This document shows positions 24,870 to 36,300 of a stretch of 64,000 bases of DNA, piece by piece. The notes below the pieces were generated by a model. That model searched no databases, was not told the DNA's origin, and worked only from the letters and a program-made list of their open reading frames with translations. The translations under genes and the position numbers were made by a program. The stretch's first letter is position 1. Every line of letters begins with the position of its first letter. Source of the DNA: Rhynochetos jubatus (lineage: Eukaryota > Chordata > Aves > Eurypygiformes > Rhynochetidae); contig CM050690.1 of the NCBI GenBank assembly GCA_027574665.1, positions 71,715,433 through 71,779,432 on the forward strand, in the 5' to 3' direction.

Positions 24870-24874
24870 CCCAT
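24821..24874 (-). other. Candidate upstream ORF overlapping the RXFP3 start
   Basis: An ATG five bases upstream of RXFP3 M1, in another frame, opens a 17-codon ORF. It ends in a TGA that overlaps the ATG of the in-frame RXFP3 codon M16 (ATGA, 24824-24821). If this ATG is in the mRNA, a scanning ribosome meets it first and could reinitiate at M16. Translation is not shown by sequence alone. Confidence 0.35.
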
Positions 24875-25022
24875 GCTAGGGAGGGCAACGGGTCCACGGG
24901 AGCCTTGCCCCAGACCCCCGAGCCGCCTCTTCGGTGGGCGGGCTGACGGCTCGGCAGCGGGAACGGCGTCTGTCCGGCTCGGCGGGTCCGCGCGGCTGGC
25001 GCCGATCCCGCGCCGCCCCGCG

Positions 25023-25030
25023 GTTATATC
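25023..25030 (-). promoter_or_regulatory. RXFP3: TATA-like box for RXFP3
   Basis: The minus strand reads GATATAAC, about 155 bases upstream of the longest RXFP3 start. It is the only TATA-like sequence within this very GC-rich stretch. It would place transcription start near 24995-25000. A GCATGCGC site resembling the NRF1 motif lies just upstream at 25049-25056. Function is inferred. Confidence 0.4.
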
Positions 25031-25745
25031 CGCGCCGGCGGGGCCGGAGCATGCGCGGTGGCGCGGCGGAGCTCTCCCGGGTGCTGAGCGCGGGAGGCCG
25101 CGCCCCCAGCTCCCGCCCGGCCCCGCGATACACCCGCCGGCTGCGTCCCTGCTGCTCGCCCCCGTTCTGTTCCGTCTGCCCGGCTAGGAACCGTGCGTGC
25201 GAACCAACCGGGCGGCGCGTTTCCGTGGGCAGTGTGGCAAGTGCCCGACCAGAGGCGATGCCCTCTCCCACAAAGTGCGCCGCGCGGGTCAGCTCCTACC
25301 CCGCCTGCCCTCCGGCGCTTGGGCAGCGCTGGGGGATGCGCTCAGCTGCAGGGCGACCCCGAAACAACCTGCGCCTTCCCGCCTGCGGAACCTCGGCACC
25401 AACCCTGGACGTGCTTCTCCGTCCCCAGAATGACCACATTCAGGACAGGGACCGGCAAACACCTTTCCTGGTGACATCGGAAGACGGTGGCTATCCCTAA
25501 ATTGAAAAGGAACGGCACGGACAACGAAGCCGTGCAGCCCGGCTGCTGGTAGCACGCACCGCTTGGGCGAAGGCAGACGCGGGCAGGACCCGCGGCGGGC
25601 AGAAGCCGCTGCCCCGGGAGGCGGAGGGACGGCCGCGGGCTCCCGGCAGCCGCCCGCCCGCCCGCAGGGGGCCCCGGCGCGCCGGGGAGCGGCGGCGGTC
25701 GGCACCGGCCCGGGGAGCTCGGCAGCGGCAGCCGGCCCCGTCCCT

Positions 25746-28700
25746 GCCTTGGAGCGTGCCCGAAATTCTCTTTCCCACCAAGTTTGCTGCAGAAACAGAG
25801 AGCAACCGGTGGGAATCGGAACCGAAGCTTTCGTCCTTTCATTCTGCTTCGAAATAAATCAAAATAAGTGCGTGTTTTGAAAACGAAATAGATTCTAAAT
25901 ATACCTAAATAAAGCACGGTGAATCAGCCGTCTGGGGGAGATCAAGGAAAGATGATTTAACAAGTAAATTATTTCTCCATAGTTTTTAAACTGATTTATT
26001 TTACCGAAATTCCTGCAACTGTGTGTGCCATTTGCTGCCAGCCGTCCACCCATCACTCCGGTTTGTATCTACAGTGACCCTATAGAAGTCTCAGCCAGAC
26101 CGTGGGAGTGCTAAAGGGGAACAAGAGTAATTAGGAAGTTTTATACAGCATTTGTTTTGCATATAACGAGGACACAACTTGCTGGAATTAGCAGTGCAAT
26201 GCTCTGGGAAGGCTTAGCTTCCAGATTACTTGTTACACTAAATACACTGGTACTGCAATGAAACAAAAATATTGAAATAATGGACCTTCAAAAGGCTGAC
26301 TGCAGCAGACCTGAAAAATGGCCTCCTGACACTTCTTCTCCACTTTGTCCAAATTATGGATTTTTTTCAAGGCTTCCATACCTCTTAATCCGTGACACGG
26401 GCAGCGTTCAGGTGACATGTTCAATAGCAGGGCATTCCTTAGCCTGCTGAACAACAACAATTTCTCAGATTCTCTCACCCAAAGCAAACCCTCCTTGCAG
26501 TCAAACCCAACAACCCCATCAGCCCCATCAGTGTTACAGAGCCAATGACACAACAGTACAGGCAGGAGAGAAAGACAAGCATCCTTCCACACCAGTACCG
26601 CAACAACCACGTAAACAAGCAAAGTGAAAAGCCAAGTTTTAATCAGAGCCGCACCGCTGCAGTGGTTCTGCCAATGATACAGGAGGTGAGGTGCCCCCCA
26701 GCCCTCAGCAGTGCTGGCTGCCTTAGCATTAGTTTCAGTGCTTATCCAAAATGAAGATTAGTAAAATACTTGAAATAAGCAAGTCCTTCCATTTTTCCCC
26801 TCTGCTTAGTCCACTATTAGGTCACAAAGAAAACAACATCTATAATTGAGCCACGCAGAGACTACGACATGTTCACTTGGTAAATCATGAGTGGGATGGA
26901 CAGCGCAGAGTAGATTTTTTCCAGACTGAATTCTGCCTCATTTTGATCACATTGCTACCTCCACACCCAGTTATAAGTATTCACTGGAAAAATTGTAGAA
27001 ACTGTGCCTTGTACAAAATAATTTCTTCTACCGTTTAAATATTTCCCTGCTTGGCACATCTTGTTGATATACTGCGGAGGCTGAAAAGTAATAGATTCAG
27101 AAAGGGGAGGGAGAGGGAAATCAAGTCTGAAGATATATTGCTTTTTTTGTTAGCCACCCAGACAAAGCAACAGTGTGAGCTGAAGTACCTCACGGGAACA
27201 CTGGCAGCGGATTTTGAACTCAGGGGTGCAAGTGTGAAATGCCTGTCCAGGGTTTTTGGTCATAATCTGACCACCTGACAAATTCCTTTCCAGTCTTGCG
27301 TGGTTTGTCTTTTTCTTTTGTCATTCCTCATCTCAGAGAAGGGGTTTTAGAGGCAGGTAAGAGAACTTGCTACACCTAGATGAATAATAAAAGACATATT
27401 CACTGAATAATTTATTTGTCACACCATCAGAACATTTCCATAGCTGGAAAAATGTTAAAAAAGTCATCAACTATTTTGAAAAAGTATTGCAAAATTCATC
27501 AGATATATTACCTCAGAGTCATTATCCTGCAAAACACTTCTATTTGTCCCTTATTGTGCCAGTTTTAGTCAGGACAGAGATAATTTTCTTCACAGCGGCT
27601 GGTATGAGGCTGGTTTGGATTTGCCCTGAGAAGGGTACTGGTAACACCGGTGTTTTTTGGTGGTTGCTAAGCAGTGTTTGTACCAATCCGAGGCCTTTTT
27701 TCCAGCTTCTGAGAAGGTGGAAGGGGAGGTGAGCGAATGGCTGTATGGTACTTTGCTGCTGTCTGGGATTAAACCACTATTCCACCAATGCTGCCGAGGG
27801 TTTGTTTCTAGTATGTGACTTTCTGGAGTCTTCCCACTGTCAAAGTGTCAGCCTAATTGGTGTTACTGACAAAATCTTTCTGAAAAATCATAAACTCGAT
27901 GGGCATAGGCTTTTGGGATGTATTCTGAGGATAATGGGCAAATAATGGCTGAGTCGTTTACTGTGGAAATCTCAAACAGATCCTGTAGAGTTTTGTAAGA
28001 GGCTTTTTAGAGTTTATATAGTACTATGCTAAAATGATAATCCATGGGTCTAAGGGTGCTAGTTTGCCTTCAGACAGCATCAGTCTGTACAGTAAACTTC
28101 GCTTGCACCAGTTCAGACCACCAACAGAACCTGCCCATTGATTCTGACGACATTGTATCAGAGATAAAAGTGTCCCTGCAGGCATTTCTCAAAGAGCCTT
28201 TAAATATCTTTCAGAAAATATGCCAAATAAACATCTGCTGAAAATTATAATTTTCCTATGATTTACCCTGAAGGATCCCTATCATTTTTCACTTCCTCTG
28301 CAGACCTCGTACACAAATGTAAGATTGATTGCGGTTACAGTAGTGACTGAGCCAGCTCTACGCTGTTCTGAACTGTTTTGGCAAGGGAGATGGGGTCCTG
28401 TTTTTAGTGTGGAAGTCATTTTTGTAGCTTAGAGCATATTTTTGAAATATTGAATGTATCACTATTTTAAATACAGAAATATGGGACTACTTCTTGGGGC
28501 ACTTTTGTAGCAGCCAAGGATATTTTTATCTTTTTCTATTCGGTATATCAAAGCAGAGAGTAGTAATAGTAAAGCTCTTCAACAGATTTCATTAAAGAGT
28601 TATTAATATGTTAGTTAAACAAGCTTTGTATTATTCTTAAATGATGCATTCTTGCCATAGAATTCTGTTTTATTAATAATTCTTTTTATGGCATTTTCTT

Positions 28701-31700
28701 CTCATTATAACAAAATTTTGAAGCAGGAGAAGTAAATGGAAATAGGAAAAAAAGGGACATTTCACATTTGCTTATTTTCTCAGTTCTAATTTCTGGAACC
28801 CATATGGTCTCCCTTTAGCTTTTCATGAGCTCAGGGCTACAGTCTCATGCTCTTGACTATACTCAGACAGTAATAGTTAACAGTTCCATTTCTGAATTGG
28901 ACTTTACCATTCTGCTTCTCTGACAGTGAAGGTTTGGTGTGACTTGGTGTGTATCCACCATGGAAGACTTTCATGGCAATTCTTTTCTTAAAAGTGTTGA
29001 AAGAAATGTATACAGGTTTTCATTACAAAATCTCAGATAACATAATCAACACACGCAGCGCAATGATCACACCATCACTGGTATGCTTCGTGGACCACAG
29101 ACTCTCTCCAGAAAGTATATTGTAATACAGACATAAATTTTAATTAAAAAATTACTTTAAGCATGTTATATCCTTTCCTTATTTGTTTTCTAGGTAGATC
29201 ACTGAGGACATATTTTCCTGGCACTAATTTTCATAAAAAGTTAATTTCAAAGTGACCTGTTGCTCTAGAAACGTGCTTTAAAACTGTTAATATGGATAGT
29301 AAGACCAAATGGGCTTTTAAATTTGCATAGTCCAAGTGTAAAATTATAACTTTGTGAATTAGCTCACCAATTACAAATTACAGTCTATGTTTGGACACTG
29401 ATCAGCAATCTGAGTGTGAGCATCCCAAAAAATTCCATGTAATAAAATCGCTGACTACTTTAGAGATTGCTTCATGCTGTTACTTGAATATGCTCACAGA
29501 TATACCGTAAGTGGAATGTCAGCAAATATTTTTTGTGTGAGAAACTTAAGAAATTCCAAAAATCTTTAAATACTGTAACTGAAATGGAAGTTGAGAGATC
29601 TCTGGATGAGAAACCGAAAATCAGATTAAAAAAAAAAAAAAAAACCAAACAAAAAAACAACAACTCACAAACTTCCATCTACAACTGTCTCAAACAAAAT
29701 ATCCATGGATGCATAATAATTACCCAGCAAACTCCACAGAGCCTTTGGGATTCAGAGTCACTCTTTCAGCTAATCTCTTTGCTAATACTTCGTACCTTTA
29801 ACACAGCCCACCACATCACATGTGATTCACCTCCTTAACACTTGTAGTCCAAGTAAATTGTTAAGCTGCCTGTATAGCTAATAGATAGTCAGGTCCAGAC
29901 TGTTTCACCTTGTATGTGACACAAAGGAAAGTGTTATCCTCCAGATACTGACTGGAGGAGCAGACAAGCAAGCACATACTAGACGTCTTTCAGATCTTTA
30001 AGCTTTGGGCAGGAAAATCTCATTCTCAGTGATGCAAAATTTCCTGTCTCCAGCTGGACTTAATGTTTTAGCAACTCCTCAACGTCAAATCATATATATT
30101 ATGTTGCAGCTCCTCACTACACATAACCTCTGCTTTTGTGTCTCTCTGCACACATTTACTCAAGTATATAAATTCGTATAATCACAGATTCTAAATTCCT
30201 ATACATGCACTTCTTTCACTTCTGGCCCGCTTAAATTTAAAAGAACCTGGATATTGATTGTGCTTGAATCAATCCAGGCTTGACCGTGCCTCTTGATCAC
30301 ATATCTCAGGTTTTTCTGACCACCTTTCAATAGCTGTACAGTCTTTTCTGTGCTGAGCTGCAGTTACTGAACTGCAATACCTCTGCTCTCACAAGAAGAC
30401 AGCTGATGTGGTGTTATATTATTTTTCTTTTTATAACTTGTGTTATCAAAAAAAAAAAAAGCCCTTACATTCACAAGTCTCCAAAATCTCAGGTTATGTG
30501 TATTTCTGAATAGGAAACCACTAATTAATTCCTTACCATTAGCTTTTTACAGATCTTTGTAGGTGACCAAATAGTTTAATATATAGGCATCTTTTTCTAA
30601 TAGCCCTCAAATGCTCTCCTGAATCAGGTCTTTACTGGGAAGACATAGTGCCTTAAGTTCTGTTCACTTAAATATCTGGCCTCAGTGCGTCCTCACAGCA
30701 GGAAAGTGCTTTCTACTTGTGCCATTGCATCACATTTTCATTGTGTGTGACTGTCAGCTACAGCCACAGCATCCCTTAAGCAGGAACCCTACTGTCCCCC
30801 AGGGTATTTTCTGACACTACACCCAGTGAATCATTTCTTCTGTGTATGTGCATGCTGGCACCAAGCCCAGGGAATTAGAGATGTTTCAGATCAGATTCCC
30901 ACAGTTCCCTTTCTCCATTCTGTTTGACTTTTGCATCTACAAGTTTTGGCCATTAAAAAAAAAAGAAGTTCAAAACAAAACACCCACATTCTCACAAACC
31001 CTCTTGAGTTCCTAAGGCTTTTATTTCTCCATCATTTCCTGACTTTTTTCTCTCTCACATGTGATGCTGTCTGGAAAAGAGGTAACAGGGAAGAAAACAG
31101 GCAGGAGTACCAGGTTGAGCGAGTTAGTCCAGAATGAGAAATTCTGTATGCTCAGGAAATGGCAGAAGGCAAAACATGTCATGCTTGGAGAGAATTACAG
31201 GCAACGGGAATTAACTTTTCCTGTTGAGGAAGAAACCACGACGGAATCCTGCATGAAATACTAGTTGCCTCACATCAGACTCAGAGAACACTTACCCCAA
31301 AAGATGACTGGAAATGGAAGCAAATGGTTACATGCCTCTCACAGAAAGGCTTTTTTCTGATTGCCTTCAAGAAGTTTGTTAAACCAGTACTTTGTAAGCA
31401 TAGACCCATCCCTTGAACTTTCACCCCTTCTTTCCAACACTCCTAGCCTGTTCTGCTCATTTTACACTCCTTTTTCCTCTATTCACTGTAGGTACTTCCT
31501 TATTGTCTAATTTAGTTATTTTAAAATATGCATGGCAAATTGTCAAGTGTTTTTAAAATATTCAGTATCATAGACCTAATAGCAACTTCAGGTCACACGT
31601 GGCTTTAAATCAATTTCAGGGAAGTACTGATAAAGAGCTAAGCAGGCTACAATATCCAATGTCACAGAACTGTCTAATGCTCAAGATGTGACCAGACTAT

Positions 31701-31956
31701 TCAAAGAGTCGTAATGGCAAGCACACCAGGAAACTTGTCACTGTAACAGGCGAGGCAACGTTACTCATATATAGAATATATAGGTGGCTATTTAAAAATA
31801 AATACCTTGCAATTAACAAATCTTCTCTTGGCAAGTGTTGTTGGATATCAAATATTAGGTAAATTCATCCTTTTTTGCATAGCCTGTGTCATTCCACTAG
31901 CTAGGAGAGAGCACATAATGACTCATAGATCAAATATCATTCTTTTATAAGTATGC
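25746..31956. other. Intergenic spacer between RXFP3 and ADAMTS12, no gene recognised
   Basis: AT-rich sequence between the two CpG islands. It has A-runs at 29628-29644 (17 A) and 30448-30460 (13 A). No coding family, RNA gene or repeat family could be identified, and the open frames are short and unlike known proteins. Regulatory elements could lie here but cannot be seen directly. Confidence 0.55.
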
Positions 31957-32066
31957 AAGGCTGTGAGCAACCTGGTCTAGTGGAGGGTGTCCCTGCCCAT
32001 GGCAGGGGGGTTGGAACTAGATGGTCTTTAAGTCCCTTCCAACCTGAACCATCCTAAGATTCTATG
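31957..32066 (+). mobile_element. CR1 LINE 3' terminal fragment (110 bp)
   Basis: It begins with aaggctgtgagcaacctgg and ends with gtcccttccaacctgaacc and aagattctatg, the CR1 3' terminus. It is a very short 5'-truncated copy, near-identical to the matching part of the copy at 20268-20570. Confidence 0.92.
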
Positions 32067-32665
32067 TCCTGTTTCCAGAGTTACCATGTCCCAAGCCTCA
32101 GATAAGATACATTTCTATCTGATTTAGAAACCTTCAGAAATTTAACTCCTTCTTGTGCTTTCATTCTCCAGAACTTGAGGTTCGCTGTTGTTGCAGTTAA
32201 GGCAGCTGAATTGCGCCAGCCATTCGCCTGTGGGAAAGCTTGGATGAGTGCAATTAAGCACAGGTTGCCGTGAAACTATCCAAGAAACACACAGTGAAGT
32301 CAATTTTACGCAGAGGGCTCTTGAGGCAGATGAGGAGCTCAGCCCAGGTCCCAGGGGCAGGATGGTGCCGAAGCTGTGCCCAGGGTACCTGGGGAGTGGT
32401 GGCCAGGTAGCAACCTCGGCAGAGGCCGTCTGAGGGGACCCTCGGCGGAGGGTACGTGGTACTCAAGAATACTGGCGCTGATGTGGTTAGAAACTTGCCC
32501 TACAAAGGCAGGACGTTCGGAAGTAACCCAAACGTGGCAGCACACGCCTGTAACATAGCGCCCGGGGCAGACAACCTGGAAGCCGGCCTCTGGCTGCGCG
32601 TGCACCACACTCCCCGGCCGGGCCCTGAGGGCCGTTGGGCTCCCGCCCGCCCTCCGGGCGCTTCG

Positions 32666-32684
32666 GGCGGGGCCAGGCCCCGCC
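32666..32684. promoter_or_regulatory. Paired opposing GC boxes (Sp1/KLF-like) upstream of ADAMTS12
   Basis: GGCGGGGCC, one spacer base, then GGCCCCGCC: a perfect 9-bp inverted repeat made of two opposed GC boxes, about 550 bases upstream of the start codon. Binding is inferred from the motif only. Confidence 0.4.
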
Positions 32685-33231
32685 GTCCCTTGCCGCTGTG
32701 GCGGGAAGCGGCTGAAAACGCGTTGAACACCCGCGTGCTTCGAGCGCTCTCGCCACAAGCCGGGGGGTCAGACTCCGCCTGGGCCGGTGCGGGGCGGCGG
32801 GCTCCTTCCCCGGCCCCTCGGCGGAGACTTGCGGTGTGGGGCCGGGGAGGGGAGGCTGCCTTGTGCGGGACGGCCCTCCCCGAGGGCCGCCGGGGCTAAC
32901 GCCCCACCTTGGCCGCTGCGGAGGGCGGAGAGGGGGGCGGCAGGCCCCGCTGGCGGCCTCTCCTCCCCTCCCCGCCGGCCCGGCCCGGTTCGCTCTGGCG
33001 CGTTAACCCCGGCGGCTCCGAGGCGGGGGCTCCCGGGAGCGGCTCCCTCCCCACAGCCCTCCTTCATCCGCCGGCAGAAACCAGACACCGGGACGGCCCC
33101 GCGCAGCCCTTGTGGGGAGCGGCGCCTGTGTCCGCGGCGCCGGGAGGCCGCTCCGCCGCTGCCCGGCCATGCCGCGGCCCGGCTAGGCGTCGGCGGTCGC
33201 GGCGGCCCGCTCAGAGCTCCCCGCCCGCACC

Positions 33232-33355
33232 ATGCCATGTGTCCCGCGGAGCTGGGTGGCACACGTCTTCTGGCTGCTCGTCCTTCACGTCCAAGCGCCC
33301 TGCCTGGGCAGGGCCCCGCCGGCTGGCGGTTCGCTCTTCCCCGACGGGAGGCAAG
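33232..33355 (+). CDS. ADAMTS12: ADAMTS12 exon 1 (coding part)
   Basis: The start lies in a good context (cgcaccATGc). It gives 41 codons plus one base of a split glutamate codon; the donor is gtcagt. The 5' UTR lies in the CpG island, and its start is not determined. Confidence 0.92.
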
Positions 33356-36300
33356 GTCAGTGGCGGCGGACGGGTCGGGCTGCGGGGAGTTCCCCCCGGA
33401 CACGGCGTGAGGGCGAGCGGGCTCCCGCCGCCGCCTCCCCGCCGAGCAGCCTCCCCGGCGGTGTGCTCCCAGCCGGTCGAGTCCCAGCTTCCTGCCGGTG
33501 CTCAGGCAGAAGAGGCGGCGAGCCTCGCTGTTTCGGCCCCGCCGCCGCCCTCGGTTTGGGGTTAGCGTTACTGACCGGGCTCTTGCGGGGTACGAGCCCC
33601 CCGCGGCTCCTGGGACAGGCTGCTCCGGGCTTTAAAGTCCTGCAGTGGCAGCACACAGGAAGGCTGTGCCTTCCTGCTGCTTTTCGGAACCGCACTGTGT
33701 GGGTGAAGGTATTGCTAATCATGCTTTCTGCTCATCTTCCTCGTCAAGAGGCGTCTCTCTAAATACCAGAGTCGTTTTGTACTACTAAACTGGAAAAGCT
33801 TACTGTCCTTACTGCTTATGTTTTTTAAATAAATGATCACTTCGGTACTGCAGCAGCATAAGCTGCAGAAGTATTGGTGTTACTAGGGTATGAGGATGGT
33901 AAAGTGGCTTCATCTGCAGAAGGAGTCTCTTGAGGCTGCTCCCCCAGGTGGATTAGCTTCTTTCCGCCAGTTAGTACTGGCCTCACACCTCCCTGGGCAA
34001 GTGTAATTCTGTAGTTTTATCCTGTTGCCTGTTCAAGGAAAAACAGAGAAACAACTCCCAAGAGAGAAGAATTATGATGAGCTGGAAAACTCTGCCTGAT
34101 AGTAGAAGACCCAAAAGTGTAGGAGGAAAGTTTTCTTCCCAAAAAGCTTCCTGATGCAATCAACAGCTGCGGTTCTGTCTGTGGGAGCGGTTGAACACAG
34201 GGGAGAAAATCTTCTGTGCCCCTCAAAGATCGTGGAAAGGAGAAGCAATTAAGTAAGCTGTCTCAAAAGTGAGCAGTTATTCTGAAGCTAGTTCCTACTG
34301 GATTAATATAAAATGAATGCAAGCAATCACTGTATTTCTGTGACTCTGCATGGAACAACAGAGATGACTGCGTTAGCACGTAGTAGCTGTTCAATTGTCA
34401 GGCTTTTGGAAATGAATGTAAAATTAATTTAACTTTCTAGGCATGAAAAATGTAGGCTTTTCCAAGAGTTTGCAAATAGCTTTGTGTAAAGGGACATTTC
34501 ACAATTTGGCTTATTTTTTGCAAAGGAAGATCGAATACAATGCTAGTTGTGAGGGACTGTTATTCTTATCTCGTATTGCTAAAGTTTTAGGTGTGCTTCC
34601 TCCACATCCATGACGAGTGTGGCAGATGGGACAGTTAAGGATGCCCTTGCTGAATGTTGAAGGCCTGCTCTCTGCTGTGGGGCTTCAGAGCTCGGGGTGT
34701 TTCCTGGGTTTCTTTGGCTCTGGAAGGCGCTTCCTCCAGAGATGAGCAATGCTATTTCCTATCCCAGAGAATGGCTTGAAAAGAAGCCAGAGGGTCTGAG
34801 GGGCAGATGTAGATAAACTACAAAGATGGAGATGAAACAATGGCAAATGATGGTGTGTCACATTTTAAAGGAATTTTATCAGAAAATGTTATCTGTCTAG
34901 AAGTAATTGTGCTTTTCCTGTCATGTGTGGCAGACTGTATGTTTTTCTTTTTATCCTAGTTTGCTCACTTTGTGTACAGCCATTCTTAATACAGGCAGTT
35001 CTCTGCCATGTGTGGTGACTTTGAATCCACAGAGGAGCAGAACAGACAGCAGTGGCTTTGAATATTATCAGATGTTTTCAGTGATGCATAATTAAGAGGA
35101 TCTGCAGGGAAGGTTAGTCCCACAGCTTAAACAATTTATAGACTTGTCAAACATGCATGAAAGGCTTGAACCTTGCTCTCCCCTGTGCCCAGAAGGGCCT
35201 GTGCAAACACCGGGATGGAAAGGCGAAGTACTGACTTGATCGTGTCCTGCTTAGTTTGATGTTTTGGTCTTGCTCGTGGCACCAGTGCAAGCCAGCATGC
35301 TCAGGTTGCAGTTGTGGAAACACAGAACATTCTCTGGAGCTAGACAAGCTGACCAGGGAAGACTTCCCCTTTTTGGCCTATAAATCCTAAGTGGTGCCAT
35401 GCAACAGGCAGCTTTCAGAGAGTAGAGAGTTATTCTAGGTGACCAAGGAGAAGGACACTGTGATGTGCCAGCTCCAGGGCTTGTCAGTGGCACTGGAATA
35501 GGTTCTCTCCATTTAATGTTCGTTGTCACTAAGTTTTATGGGAACTTGGGATCTGATATGAATTAGTTATTACTTCTAGGAAAATGAAGGTAGTCAGTGT
35601 TGAAGAATACAACCCTTACGCTTATGCTGTGTGGGTTGCATGTATTAAGTTATTCTGTTTGTTGCCTCTGCCTTCTAGTTGAGTGTTACTCTTTCGTACA
35701 GGGGCAGAAAGGTATCACCAAAATTGTACCTCCTGTCTTTGTTTTAGATTCTTCTCCAGCTAGAAAGGTCAAGCGGTATGTTATGCTTAATGTGCAGCTT
35801 CATAAATTGTGTTACTGGTAGGATTGCCTTTGCTAACCTCAACCCGACAGTCTAGACAACACTGATAATAATTACTTGCAGGAGTTATCTTTAGCCTCAT
35901 CCTGTTAAACTTTGTTGTATTGTAATCTTACTCCCTCTGGTCTTTTGGAAACTTTTAAATAGTTCATTTATGCAGTTATATTTCAGCATATTATTATTGC
36001 AGTATCATTCCCCTCCCCAGCGACTGGCATTTAGAAACGAGTATTTAAGGAGTAAGTGGAAGAAGTCAGACTTTTCTGCTTTGATAATCCTGTTGCCACC
36101 AGATGCTTAGGCATTATTTTCCTTTTTACTGATGATGATGTCTAATTTGTCTTAGCCTCTACACACTAATTACTACAGTGGTGAAATAAACTCCCTTGAA
36201 TAGTTTGAAGTCCGAAGCTGCAAGTCTTTGGTCTTGCACAGGGTTTAACAGTTAAGCCACAACAAGTTAAGCTCAAGACATCACGCAGAGGCAAATTGCA

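Larger units (their letters stand above)
24770..25745. promoter_or_regulatory. CpG island covering the RXFP3 5' end and promoter
   Basis: A sharp rise in GC content and CpG density relative to the AT-rich flanks, running from the N-terminal coding part of RXFP3 through about 0.9 kb upstream. Long open frames in several phases here are a by-product of the high GC. The edges are estimated by eye. Confidence 0.85.
32580..33640. promoter_or_regulatory. ADAMTS12: CpG island at the ADAMTS12 5' end
   Basis: About 1 kb of dense CpG and GC-box-like sequence ending just inside intron 1. It contains the ADAMTS12 start codon. No TATA box is evident ahead of the start, so a dispersed CpG-type promoter is likely. 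The edges are estimated by eye. Confidence 0.85.

Noticed and set aside
24576-25187. 203-codon plus-strand frame opposite the RXFP3 N-terminus
   Set aside because: It is antisense to a clear GPCR and extends into the CpG island; a composition shadow.
32768-33565. Open frames of about 210 codons on both strands upstream of and over ADAMTS12 exon 1
   Set aside because: They lie in the CpG island, where stop codons are rare by composition. They are proline/alanine/arginine-rich in all phases and unlike known proteins.
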